Shown here: positions 1-8,936 of the stretch, in pieces
Layout of the letters: every line of letters starts with the position of its first letter
How positions within the stretch are numbered: the first letter of the stretch is position 1
Assembly: GCF_031569985.1 (NCBI RefSeq)
Contig: NZ_JAMQKA010000005.1
Coordinates: 160,488 to 224,487 of the forward strand
Reading direction: 5' to 3'
DNA length: 64,000 bases
Origin: JAMQKA01 sp031569985
GTDB lineage: Bacteria; Bacteroidota; Rhodothermia; Balneolales; Balneolaceae
The notes under the pieces: model-generated
What the model was told of the DNA's origin: nothing
The model's input: only the letters and a program-made list of their open reading frames with translations
The model's database searches: none
Program-made: the position numbers and the translations under genes

Positions 1-800
1 GTGCTTGGAGGCTGCCCGGTCAAAACGCTCAGCCTGTTGATGATCGCCTTGATCTGTGCTTTCAACGGCGGAATGGTAGATCGCGTCAACTCTAATTGTG
101 CTTCCGCACGAGCCATATCCAGCTCCGAGCCGCTGCCGCCGTCCACCAAGGCTTTGCTGAGCTCGTAGGTTTCCTCTTGGTTCTCAACGTTTTGTCGGGC
201 TACACTCAACCTCTGTTGTGCGCCTCGCAGCTGCATGTACGCCAGCGCCACCTCGGAAGTTACACTTACATAGGCACCCCTCAACTCTGCAAAACTGGCT
301 TGATATGTAGCTTTGGCCGCCTTTTTCTGTTGTGAAACCCGGCCAAACAAGTCAAGCTCCCACGAGGCACTCAGTCCCACATCGTAGGTTTCAATATCCC
401 GCTCCTTGATCGGAATTCCTGCTTCTTCGCTTTGCCGCTCCCACCTGTAGCCACCGTCGGCCTGCACAATCGGGAAGAGGTTAAAACCAGATTCACGCAA
501 CAGTGCACGACTCTGGCGAACATTGGCAACAGCCACTGCAATATCCAGGTTATGATCCAGCGCCCTGCTTACAAGCATATCCAGATCCTTATCTCCAAAC
601 CTACTCCACCAGTCTTCCACCGGTTCGGCAGCTTTGAACTTTCGGTTTTCCTCCAATTGAAATTGCTGTTCATCAGCTACCGGGTCAGATGGCTTTTGAT
701 AGTTTCGCAGACTGCATGAAACAACCGTCATCGCAAAGATGATGGATACCATTAAAAGTGTACTGTTCTGTTTTGTGATTACACTCATGTTCACACTCAT
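1..800 (-). CDS. Outer-membrane efflux channel (NodT/TolC family), partial
   Basis: Reading the minus strand from the ATG at 800 (a second ATG sits at 788) gives 266 open codons that run off the window edge, so the C-terminal half is missing. The N-terminus is a hydrophobic signal ending in VVSCS, a lipobox, so this should be a lipidated outer-membrane factor. Family hallmarks follow: DWWSRFGD, then 'LDMLVSRALDHNLDIAVA', 'FNLFPIVQADGGYRWER' and 'SASWELDLFGRV', as in NodT-type channel proteins. It starts 2 bases after the end of the RND pump gene, so it is the last gene of the adaptor-pump-channel operon. Role: the exit duct of a tripartite efflux pump. Family call is firm; substrate is unknown. 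Confidence 0.9.
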   Translation of the reverse strand, partial: MSVNMSVITKQNSTLLMVSIIFAMTVVSCSLRNYQKPSDPVADEQQFQLEENRKFKAAEPVEDWWSRFGDKDLDMLVSRALDHNLDIAVAVANVRQSRALLRESGFNLFPIVQADGGYRWERQSEEAGIPIKERDIETYDVGLSASWELDLFGRVSQQKKAAKATYQASFAELRGAYVSVTSEVALAYMQLRGAQQRLSVARQNVENQEETYELSKALVDGGSGSELDMARAEAQLELTRSTIPPLKAQIKAIINRLSVLTGQPPS

Positions 801-802
801 AA

Positions 803-2092
803 CTATTCATGTTCAGGATTAGATGATACAATGGCTGGCTGGGGCTTCTCGATATGACGCTGATCTTTTGAAAAACTTCGCACTACTACGTAAAAGATCG
901 GCGTAAGGAACAGTCCGAGGACCGTGACGCCCAGCATCCCGGAAAATTCCGTCAACCCGATGGCAAAACGCATTTCGGATCCTGCACCGCTCGAGAGGAT
1001 CAGCGGAACCATTCCCAGGATAAAGGCAAAGGCGGTCATAAGGATCGGACGGAGACGAATTCGTGCCGCTTTCGTGGCTGCCTCCCACCGACTGACGCCC
1101 TCCTGCTCCTCGATCTGCCTGGCAAACTCGACGATAAGGATCGCGTTCTTGCTGGCCAGTCCCACAAGTACAACCAGGCCAATCTGTGTCAATACATTGA
1201 CATCCTGTCCCATCAGGCCAAGACCGATAGCTGCTGAAAACACACACATCGGCACAATCAGAACGATTGCCAGCGGAAGCAGCCAGCTTTCGTATTGTGC
1301 TGAAAGAATCAGGAAGGCAAATACTACGGCCAGGATAAAGACTAAAATGGCCATGTTACCCACCTGCTTCTCTTGGTAAGCGAGTTCGGTCCATTCATAG
1401 CTGATACCCTGCGGAAGTACTTCATCAGCCAGCCGTTCCATGCGATGCAGGGCTTCGCCTGTGCTTACTCCCGGGGCTGTGTTTCCACTCAAGGCAGCCG
1501 CGGGATACAGGTTAAACCTTGGCACCCGCGAAGGACCGGTTGTCTTCTCCACATCGGAAACAGAACCGATCGGTACCATATCGCCGTGCTTGTTGCGGAC
1601 CCGCAGGTTTAGCAGGTCTGCAGGTGTACTCCGGTAGGCCGCGTCGGCTTGTGCCGTCACTTGGTAGGTGCGCCCGAGGTAGTTAAAGTCGTTCACATAT
1701 GAAGAACCGATCATCAGGTTAAGCGTCTGAAACAGATCGGAGACGTTGACTCCGAGACGTTCGGTTCGCTCACGGTCCACATCCAGGTGCACTTTGGGCG
1801 TGCTGGTCTCAAAGGTCGTATAGGCATTAACAATCCCGGGATCCTGGTTGGCGGCACCGGCCAACGCCCACGTCGCATTTTTAAGTGCTTCCGGGCCCAA
1901 TCCTGCCCGATCCTGAACCATCATCTTAAATCCACCAGCATTCCCGATACCCTGTACCGCAGGTGGAGGAATCACGAATACATTTGCTTCCTCAATCTGC
2001 TGGACCGTCTGATTAAGTTGGCCCAAGAGTTGATTATACTCGATACCACGCTCATCGCGGTAGGAAAAGTCCTCCAGCGGCAGGAAAATCAC
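803..2092 (-). pseudogene. RND multidrug efflux permease, C-terminal fragment
   Basis: This 429-aa frame is the second half of an AcrB/MexB-like HAE1 permease: porter subdomain, then membrane helices with 'VFILAVVFAFLILSAQYESW', 'PLAIVLIVPMCVFSAAIGL' and 'LTQIGLVVLVGLASKNAILI'. It opens with a GTG at 2092 that is a normal internal Val codon (V-I-F-L-P-L-E-D in relatives), not a credible start, and it overlaps the stop of the N-terminal fragment by four bases. The pieces sum to 1049 residues, the usual length for the family, but a short porter-loop segment (about 10 residues by comparison with relatives) appears missing at the junction. Either a real inactivating deletion/frameshift or a sequence error. 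Confidence 0.85.
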
Positions 2093-3951
2093 TGCCTCAT
2101 TGGGTGTATGAATGCGATAGTATTTTCGACGCCATCAATCTCGAGGAATTTTGTGATTGCCTCGTCGACTACTTCATCCGTTCGGTCCAGTGAAGAGCCG
2201 GGGGGCAGTTGTACTACGGTTATAAAATAACCCTGGTCCTGTGGTGGAATAAATCCGCCCGGAAGCCGGTTGAACAGGAAGAATGCCAAGCCAATCAACA
2301 GCAGATATACCATCAGGGCCGACTGCTCCCGGCGAACGCCTTTGCTGACGACATTCGCATACTTCCCAGAAATGCGATCCATAAAGTGGTTAAACTTGCC
2401 GAACAGGTAATCAATCGGTTTAAGCAGGCCGGATCGTTTAACATCGGACTCATCCTTCAGGATAAGTGCACTCAGTGCTGGTGTCAGTGTCAAAGAAACG
2501 ACCAGCGACCACAAGGTTGCCGTGGAAATTGTCAGGGCAAACTGGCGAAAAAACTGGCCCGAAATCCCTTCCAGGAATGCGGTGGGGATAAACACCCCGG
2601 ACAGCACCAATACCATGGAGACCAAAGCGGTGCCCACTTCATCCATTGTTTTATGAACGGCCTCACGAGGACTCATCCCCGCTTCAATATTTCGGGCAGC
2701 ATCTTCTACCACTACGATGGCGTCATCCACCACAATACCGATGGCCAGTACCAATCCGAATAACGTCAGGTTATTGAGCGAGAATCCCAAAAGGTTCATA
2801 ATGGCAAAGGTTCCGATCAGGGAGATCGGGATGGCAAGAATTGGGATAATCGAGGCACGGAATGATTGCAGAAATAAAACAATCACAATTACGACCAGGA
2901 TAATTGCCTCGAAAATGGTTCTGTACACTTCATTCAGCGACTGCTCTACATATTCTGTGGGATTATAGAGGACCTTGTATTCCAAGCCTGTTGGAAAATC
3001 CTTTGAAAACTCCTCCATCCGGTTCAGAACTTCATCTGCGGCATCCAGGGCATTGGAGCCGGGTCGCTGAAATACACCGATTGCTACACCGGGATCCTTG
3101 CCGAGGTAACTCCGCGTAGTGTAGTTTTGGGCACCCAAAACTACATCGGCAATATCGCTCAGCCGGACAATGCTACCGTCAGCTTCTTTGACGATCACCT
3201 GTTCGAACTCCTGCTTCGACTCAAGTCGCCCCTGGGTTTGCACGTTGATGCGGAACGCCCCGCTGTCATTGTTGGGCTCCTGGTTCAGGTTTCCGCTGGC
3301 TACCTGCACGTTCTGTGCACGAAGAGCAGCCAGAACATCGCCGGCCGTGATGTTAAGTGAAGTCATCCGATCGGGATCCACCCAGATGCGCATGGCGTAT
3401 TCACTGCCGCCAAACACCATCACGTTGCCCACGCCGTCAATCCTGGAAAGCTGGTCCCGGATGCGAAGTGTGGCATAGTTGGCGATGTAGAGCTGATCAT
3501 AGCTCTGGTTGGGCGAAAGCAAGTTGACCACCATCAAAAAGTTCGGGGAGTTTTTGAGCGTTGTTACGCCAAGCTGGCGTGTTTGCTGAGGCAGCCGCGG
3601 TTCCGCCCTGGCCACACGGTTTTGCACCTGCACCTGCGCATCGTCGATATCGGTGCCCAGTTCAAAAGTTACCTGGATGGTAAGACTCCCGTCATCGGTG
3701 GCCTGAGATTGCATGTAGATCATGTTCTCCACCCCGTTGATCTCCTGCTCCAGGGGCGTGGCCACCACTTCGGAGACGGTCTTGGCGCTGGCGCCCGGCA
3801 GGGAGGCTCTCACCTCTATAGTGGGCGGCACAATTTCCGGGTACTGGTTCACTGGAAGCGTAAAATAGGAGAGCGTTCCTATAATGACGATCAGCAGTGA
3901 CAATACCGTCGAAAGTATCGGTCGATCTGTGAAAATGTGGGTAAACTTCAT
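2089..3951 (-). pseudogene. RND multidrug efflux permease, N-terminal fragment
   Basis: These 620 aa are the N-terminal half of an AcrB-like inner-membrane proton/drug antiporter: 'MKFTHIFTDRPILSTVLSL' with TM1, the porter domain 'VNQYPEIVPPTIEVRASLPG', and the TM4 segment 'GIVVDDAIVVVEDAARN' carrying the paired aspartates of the proton relay. The frame ends with IAFIHPMRQ-stop. One base over, the alternative frame reads HTPNEAVIFLPLED and flows into the C-terminal fragment, which shows a frameshift within the porter loop. It follows the adaptor gene after 2 bases. Without the second half it lacks half of the transmembrane bundle and cannot be a working pump unless the break is a sequencing artefact. 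Confidence 0.85.
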
Positions 3952-3953
3952 GG

Positions 3954-5126
3954 TTAATTATCCTCTGCTGCTAATGCGATTCCACCTTGATTTACATTTA
4001 CTTTTTGGCCCGGCCTGACTTTACCCAGCCCGCTTATCACAACGCGATCTGTTTTGCTGAGTCCTCCCTCAATAATCCGGAGATCGTTATGCAGTTTACC
4101 GGTCTCGACAAACTTCCGGCCCACTTGACTGCTATCATCTACTACCAGCACATATCGTTGTGATTGGTCGCTACCGATCGCTTTGTCTGGGACCAGCAGC
4201 TCGCGATGCCTGCCGGTTGCTGAAAACTTTGCTTTAGCGAACATACCCGGGGTCAGCAACAGATCCTCGTTCGGGAAAACGGCCCGTACCAACATTGTGC
4301 CGGTGCTCTGATTGATTTCGTTGTCAACAAAATCCAGTCTTCCTTTGTGATCAAAATCATCTTCGCCCAGCAGCCTGGCTGCTACCGTTTGTGGTGCTCC
4401 CTCACGGATTCCGGAACGGAACGAGCCATTTTTGAGATATGATATCAGCTTGCTCTCACTGGCTTCAAACGTAAAATAGATGGGATCAAGTGAAACTATG
4501 CGCGTTAAGAGGGTTGCCGAGGAAAGACCACCACTTACCAAGTTTCCGACGCTAACAAAATTTTCACTTATCTTGCCGGAAATGGGGCCCTTGACTTCAG
4601 TAAAATCCAGGTTCAATTCCGCTGAGTGGACTGCCGCTTGTGCTGAATTCACCGCAGCTTTGGCCGACAAAAATTCCTGGTTGCGACGGTCGATCAGCTC
4701 TTGGGAAACTGCACCGCTTTTTCTCAGGTTTTTGGCTCTTTGCAACTCCTTTTTGCTGAGTTCCAAGCGCGTCTGGGCACTTTCCAGCTCGGCATGGGCC
4801 TGCTCCAGTGCAATTTTGTAGGGACGCTGGTCAATGACAAAAAGGACCTCGCCTTTCTCAACCAGTTGGCCATCCCTGAATTTTATTTCCTGGAGGTAGC
4901 CGTCGACCCGTGCGCGGATCTCAACGCGTTCTATAGCCCGAAATCTTCCGGTGAATTCATCATACTGAGCAATTTCTTCCTCAATTGGAGCACTTACTGT
5001 CACAGTGGGCGCCGAGAGTGGGGCCTGCTGCCCCTCCGAGCTGTTGCAAGCACTTATAAAGGCAAAAATTACTACTGTTAAAAGGTTAGAAATTCTACTT
5101 GCGTGGGGGATTGTTGAATTATTCAT
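3954..5126 (-). CDS. RND efflux periplasmic adaptor lipoprotein (AcrA/MexA family)
   Basis: 390 aa membrane-fusion protein linking the RND pump to the outer-membrane channel. An N-terminal signal ends in FISAC, a lipobox. The biotinyl-lipoyl-like hairpin follows: 'VEIRARVDGYLQEIKFRDGQ' and 'LVEKGEVLFVIDQRPYK', then a coiled-coil hairpin rich in E, A, Q and L (roughly residues 100-170) and the returning half 'VKGPISGKISENFVSVGNLV'. The beta-barrel part contains 'VRAVFPNEDLLLTPGMFAKA', also a family hallmark. It is the first gene of the efflux operon; the 305-bp leader upstream carries the palindrome cluster. No lesion seen. Confidence 0.93.
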   Translation of the reverse strand: MNNSTIPHASRISNLLTVVIFAFISACNSSEGQQAPLSAPTVTVSAPIEEEIAQYDEFTGRFRAIERVEIRARVDGYLQEIKFRDGQLVEKGEVLFVIDQRPYKIALEQAHAELESAQTRLELSKKELQRAKNLRKSGAVSQELIDRRNQEFLSAKAAVNSAQAAVHSAELNLDFTEVKGPISGKISENFVSVGNLVSGGLSSATLLTRIVSLDPIYFTFEASESKLISYLKNGSFRSGIREGAPQTVAARLLGEDDFDHKGRLDFVDNEINQSTGTMLVRAVFPNEDLLLTPGMFAKAKFSATGRHRELLVPDKAIGSDQSQRYVLVVDDSSQVGRKFVETGKLHNDLRIIEGGLSKTDRVVISGLGKVRPGQKVNVNQGGIALAAEDN

Positions 5127-5258
5127 AGCGTGATGTTCTCTGCTTAAGAACTCCTTTGGGATTAATAATTTAAATCTCCTGCCGTCATTTGTTTTCCTAA
5201 TCCAGATAGCTTGGCAGAACTATTTCTTTTGGGATGTAATTGTTATCACCCAATTATG

Positions 5259-5298
5259 TGTTGGAACAATGTATGTTGTAACAATATTTGTTGCAACA
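5259..5298. promoter_or_regulatory. Triple TGTTGNAACA palindrome array, likely efflux operator
   Basis: Three copies of the 10-bp palindrome TGTTGNAACA lie at 5259-5268 (central GG), 5274-5283 (GT) and 5289-5298 (GC, perfect). The starts are exactly 15 bp apart. They sit in the 305-bp gap between the MarR gene and the adaptor gene, about 130-170 bp ahead of the adaptor start. MarR dimers bind short palindromes near the promoters they repress, so the adjacent MarR is the obvious candidate. The pairing is inferred; the repeat pattern itself is seen directly. Confidence 0.6.
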
Positions 5299-5299
5299 C

Positions 5300-5315
5300 A
5301 TATCTATATAGATAT
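5300..5315. promoter_or_regulatory. 16-bp perfect AT-rich palindrome beside the operator array
   Basis: ATATCTATATAGATAT reads the same on both strands and begins two bases after the third TGTTGNAACA copy. It may be part of the same regulatory region, for example a promoter element or a second regulator site. AT-rich palindromes can also occur by chance, so the call is modest. Confidence 0.35.
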
Positions 5316-5431
5316 TTTCTATAGAAGTGATTGATAAAGAGATATAACAGGTGGGATACAGTTCTAACTACACAAAAAAACCGGTATTTAAGCTAACAAA
5401 TCTAGTAGTAAGAAATTTACAGTGCCCAATG

Positions 5432-5914
5432 TCAGGCGGTCCGCTCAAGTGGATTACATTTAGATAGGTTTGATTTTATTTTTTTGCAGAGTTTTGATAG
5501 GGTCTCACATTCACTTTTGGTTAGTATCTTGCTCATGTTTCTCAAGTAATCCAGGTATGTCCCCCTCGCATTTTCAAAAACGTCAATACCCTTCTCCGTT
5601 ATTTTGGCAATGGAAACACGTGCGTCCTCCTTACAACGGTAGCGCTCAACCAAGCCCTCCTCTTCCAGCCGATCGACCAGCCGCGTTACATCCGGGGCCG
5701 TTTCAACGAGCCCGTCAATGATCTCCCCTCTTGAGCATCCTTCAGGATACGCCTCTTTTAAAATATATAAAACACCCACCTGGGACCTGCTGAGACCATA
5801 ATCTGATGAGATGGAATCCAGGTCATGCCGAATAGAACAAGCCGCTTCCATTAAGTTATGAACGGCTTCCCGCTCGGTCTTCACCGAATCGTCATTTTGT
5901 ATAAATTCACCCAT
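5432..5914 (-). CDS. MarR-family transcriptional regulator
   Basis: 160 aa winged-helix protein of usual MarR length. Helical N-terminus, then 'LDSISSDYGLSRSQVGVLYI', the recognition region 'SRGEIIDGLVETAPDVTRLVDRLEEEG' in part, and the wing 'LVERYRCKEDARVSIAKITEKG' with the D-x-R motif typical of MarR wings. It lies upstream of and co-oriented with the adaptor-pump-channel operon, separated by a leader with three regularly spaced palindromes. It most likely represses the efflux genes and responds to a small aromatic or toxic ligand. It could be cotranscribed or be driven from its own promoter in the 284-bp gap to the plus-strand gene at 6199. Confidence 0.88.
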   Translation of the reverse strand: MGEFIQNDDSVKTEREAVHNLMEAACSIRHDLDSISSDYGLSRSQVGVLYILKEAYPEGCSRGEIIDGLVETAPDVTRLVDRLEEEGLVERYRCKEDARVSIAKITEKGIDVFENARGTYLDYLRNMSKILTKSECETLSKLCKKIKSNLSKCNPLERTA

Positions 5915-6050
5915 AAGCCTATAATTTTAAACAAGATACTAATTAATATTGAACTATTTTTCAATGAACCAAATGCTGAATCACTACTTTTTTAGTAATT
6001 AGTACAACAATAACGGTGCTCAACTGATTCCTATTCCCAATTATTTGTAT

Positions 6051-6088
6051 CGAAATATTCGGTAGTAAAGTTCGGTAGTGTTATTCAG
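6051..6088 (+). promoter_or_regulatory. Shared upstream element, left copy (points to the 6199 cassette)
   Basis: 38 bp that match 34/38 with the reverse complement of 41948-41985. The invariant core is GGTAGTAAAGTTCGGTAGTG plus TTA. It contains two direct TTCGGTAGT repeats 13 bp apart (6058-6066 and 6071-6079). The element ends 110 bp before the ATG at 6199; the other copy ends 92 bp before the first eCIS structural gene. That similar placement argues for a common regulator-binding or promoter element. An alternative is a relic of the 3' end of the HTH gene that overlaps the right copy: the same frame here also reads GSKVR-stop. Confidence 0.5.
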
Positions 6089-6198
6089 TCAATTTCTACA
6101 AATCATGTATTTTAACGGCAGTTTCAGATAACCATTTGAAATTTAATGGTTTAGCATTAATATTTTTACAACTGGCTTCAACTGATGGGAGAAACACT

Positions 6199-7116
6199 AT
6201 GAAAAGCTCAATCCTCAGTACGGCACTGTTGCTGATCACCCTCCAATGGGCGGGTGCACAGTCGATCTCAATCACCGATATTTCACCTTCCCCTCCCTCT
6301 ACCTTAGAGTTTGATGAGCAGGTTACTATTACTTATGAATATTCTCTACCAAACAGTGAGGGTGCCAGAATTTTTATACGTCCTGTAACTTCAGGCCGAC
6401 TGACTTCCAACTATGCGGCCAGCGGTTCTCCCGTATACCGCGGAAGTGGCAGAGCTCGTGCCAATTTTACAATCACGTCCGGAAATGTAACCATAGATCA
6501 ATTGCGTGTGAGAGTAGTGAGTCCAAATCAAAATCGATTACTATTCGAGTTTTTTGTGCCGGTCGATCTCACCTTTTCCAGCTCGAAACCTTATATATTT
6601 ATGAACCCACAAAAGATAAATCCAAAAATTTTGCAGGTTCAACCTCAGGAAGCGGAACCTGACACCTCTTTTACTGGATTTTATGAGATACCTGAGGATG
6701 CAGAAGTAGTAAAACGAGTTGTCAAACCGGATGGGACCATAGAAACTCATTATTCTGAAGGGTCCATTGAAGGAGTTACGCCCAATAATATCACCTACCG
6801 GATTAATCCCGCTACGGGAGATACCACATTTATGCAGATGTTAGCCATAGAAGTACAAAAAGCTTCGCCTCCTGGATTCGTAGCTACTTCAAATACCGAG
6901 GTTAACCAAGAGTGGCTCTCCAGCCTGAATGCCTGGATAGAGTACCATGGGAATCGACTGCTGGATCGGATACAATTCCAGCTGCAAGATGAAGAATCAT
7001 TTAAAAATTACAGGCAGTTCGAAGAGAAAAACAGTGATACGATCTACGAACAGGTAAATATGCGATATACATTCCTTCTTAAACTTTCGCAGTACGACAC
7101 CAATCCATCTGATTAA
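6199..7116 (+). CDS. Exported protein of unknown function
   Basis: 305 aa from the ATG at 6199, chosen because GGGAG lies eight bases upstream and because the protein then opens with a clean signal peptide (MKSSILSTALLLITLQWAGA-Q, cleavage after AGA). The frame is open 63 bases further up, but that extension has no ribosome site. After the signal comes a beta-rich, Ig-like stretch ('LEFDEQVTITYEYSLPNSEG'), a middle part with proline-rich strands, and a helical, acidic C-terminus. I do not recognise the family. It precedes the 7127 membrane protein by 10 bp, so the two form an operon converging on the eCIS locus. The upstream element shared with the eCIS operon hints at a related role. Confidence 0.7.
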   Translation: MKSSILSTALLLITLQWAGAQSISITDISPSPPSTLEFDEQVTITYEYSLPNSEGARIFIRPVTSGRLTSNYAASGSPVYRGSGRARANFTITSGNVTIDQLRVRVVSPNQNRLLFEFFVPVDLTFSSSKPYIFMNPQKINPKILQVQPQEAEPDTSFTGFYEIPEDAEVVKRVVKPDGTIETHYSEGSIEGVTPNNITYRINPATGDTTFMQMLAIEVQKASPPGFVATSNTEVNQEWLSSLNAWIEYHGNRLLDRIQFQLQDEESFKNYRQFEEKNSDTIYEQVNMRYTFLLKLSQYDTNPSD

Positions 7117-7126
7117 TAGACTGCCC

Positions 7127-7717
7127 ATGAAATTTATAAACATGTTTTCGGGGATTTTCTTTCAACTTATGGTCCTTACCCTGTTCATCGCGCTCCCGGT
7201 TACGGCACAGGTTGACACTACAACCAACGGTGCTGATCAAAGCAGGGTAAATGGCATACTCCAGGAAATGCAGCAAGAGATGGGACAGCAATCACAGATG
7301 GTGCCCGATTCTGTGATCATGCCACCGACGCTGGCCCAGCAACAGATGCTCGATGATTCGACCCTGGCGATGTATCAAAACGCAATGTACGCCTACTATG
7401 AATACCGGGTTTCGGGATTTGCCCACCGAAAGAATGTATTTGCCTGGCAACTGTTTTCAACCAAGCTGATTTTTTGGTCCGTACTAATACTTGTTTTTTC
7501 CGGCATCGCTTTTTCCGGTATACAGTTCTATAAATCGATTAAACTGGGTCCCGATGAAGGAGCCGGACCGACGGGCGGTACAGCAACAGAATTCGAAGCA
7601 TCCGCCAAGGGAATCAAAGTTACCTCTCCGGTTCTTGGTGTTATTATTCTGGTAATATCGCTGGCTTTTTTCTACCTGTACCTGGTGTATGTGTACCCTA
7701 TTAGTGAGATATTTTAA
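7127..7717 (+). CDS. Membrane protein of unknown function, partner of the 6199 gene
   Basis: 196 aa. An N-terminal signal segment ends in ALPVTAQ. A polar, Q/M-rich region follows (about residues 28-100), then two strong membrane spans near 'LIFWSVLILVFSGIAFSGI' and 'VLGVIILVISLAFFYLYLVY' close to the C-terminus. The predicted protein is anchored in the inner membrane with its N-terminal part outside. Family not recognised. It forms a two-gene operon with the exported 6199 protein and ends 11 bp from the convergent last gene of the eCIS cluster. A membrane anchor or release factor for the injection particle is conceivable but is only inference from position and the shared upstream element. 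Confidence 0.7.
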   Translation: MKFINMFSGIFFQLMVLTLFIALPVTAQVDTTTNGADQSRVNGILQEMQQEMGQQSQMVPDSVIMPPTLAQQQMLDDSTLAMYQNAMYAYYEYRVSGFAHRKNVFAWQLFSTKLIFWSVLILVFSGIAFSGIQFYKSIKLGPDEGAGPTGGTATEFEASAKGIKVTSPVLGVIILVISLAFFYLYLVYVYPISEIF

Positions 7718-7728
7718 GTTTCTAATGA

Positions 7729-8685
7729 TCAGGCAAAGTCGACGTCCAACCGGATACCGTAATCTTCTGCAAGATCGTAATGCATACCATGTACCGTTCC
7801 ACGTCCGCGGGCGATCGTAAGTTTACGCGTGCGTACATCCTCAACCCAGCGAGGATTGGAAGCTTCGGCACGTCGGTTAGCCACGATACTCAGACGGGCT
7901 TCCTCATCAGCATCATCCGGCAAGTTTGCAAAATCACGCATAATCTGTTCTTTCACGTAGGGATATATGCTTCCATTCTGCACTTTGATATCGAACATAA
8001 GGGCTACGGCCCGCTCGGATTCAAGTTCATAATCCCGGGCAAGCTCGATTGCTTCATGGTAGAGCCGATCGGCAGATTCCACCTGTAGATCCTGAAACTC
8101 CTGGCACCGACCAAGCATCTTGAATAATCCGCGCCAGGGTTCCCGAAGCAGATAACGATTTTTGTCCTGTACCGACCGCCCCCACGCCATCTGCTGCTCC
8201 TGCGGTGCATCCAGTATCTCCCGAAACTCAGAACAGCGCTCTGCAAAAATATCCTCCACAAGGCCCGGGTGTTGATTATCCATTTTTTCCAGGAGGGGTT
8301 GCAGGCTTCCCTGTCCCAAATTCCATTGCAGGGCTCCAAAGCTGATGCTCTGCCCGTCAAAATCGCCGGAAATTCCTGCAAAACAGTCGGGAGGTGGCTT
8401 TCCGGTTTCGAACGATCCGGTGAGCGCCAGGCTGCGATAGGAAAGCTGTTCCTCAAGTATCGCCGGCGGTGACACCTCCTCTTCATCAAATAATTCCTCC
8501 CAGGTATTAGGTCCCACGAGACCATCAACGGTGAGATTTTCAGAACGCTGGAAGGCCCTGACGGCACTTTCAGTACCACCGCCATAAATCCCGTCAATAG
8601 GCCCGAGGTAGTGATTTAGCTCCTGGAGCTGGCGCTGTATTCGCTTCACCTCTTCTCCCATCGATCCTCTTCGATAAAGTGCCAT
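7729..8685 (-). CDS. Peptidoglycan-binding protein with lysozyme/chitosanase-like domain
   Basis: 318 aa without a signal peptide. Residues 1-70 form a PG_binding_1 domain ('EVKRIQRQLQELNHYLGPID', 'YGGGTESAVRAFQ', 'VDGLVGPNTWEELF'). The rest looks like a glycan-cleaving domain seen in phage and eCIS loci: 'SLALTGSFETG' with a candidate catalytic Glu, 'CFAGISGDFDGQSISFGALQ', 'WNLGQGSLQPLLEKM'. The fold assignment (GH46/lysozyme-like) is from motif memory, not alignment. It is the last gene of the eCIS transcription direction. Likely roles are local wall cutting for particle assembly or release, or a wall-targeting cargo. Absence of a signal peptide fits a cytoplasmic protein set free with the particle. 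Confidence 0.75.
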   Translation of the reverse strand: MALYRRGSMGEEVKRIQRQLQELNHYLGPIDGIYGGGTESAVRAFQRSENLTVDGLVGPNTWEELFDEEEVSPPAILEEQLSYRSLALTGSFETGKPPPDCFAGISGDFDGQSISFGALQWNLGQGSLQPLLEKMDNQHPGLVEDIFAERCSEFREILDAPQEQQMAWGRSVQDKNRYLLREPWRGLFKMLGRCQEFQDLQVESADRLYHEAIELARDYELESERAVALMFDIKVQNGSIYPYVKEQIMRDFANLPDDADEEARLSIVANRRAEASNPRWVEDVRTRKLTIARGRGTVHGMHYDLAEDYGIRLDVDFA

Positions 8686-8936
8686 AATAATTGGTTGTTA
8701 CTGGATTAGGTTGATAATTAAATATCAGTTCCTCATGTAACGAACATATAGGAACTTATAAATCGAGCTATAAAACAAAAACTGCAGCCCACAAAGCAAG
8801 ATGAAATACTTAAAACTATACCCGGGCTATTCACGAAATAATAGTATTTGAAGCTTAAGCCATTGATATTACTTCATAAGGGGCTTTGTATATAAGTATC
8901 CACGTACTGTAATTTGGTGGAATAAAAATGATGTAA

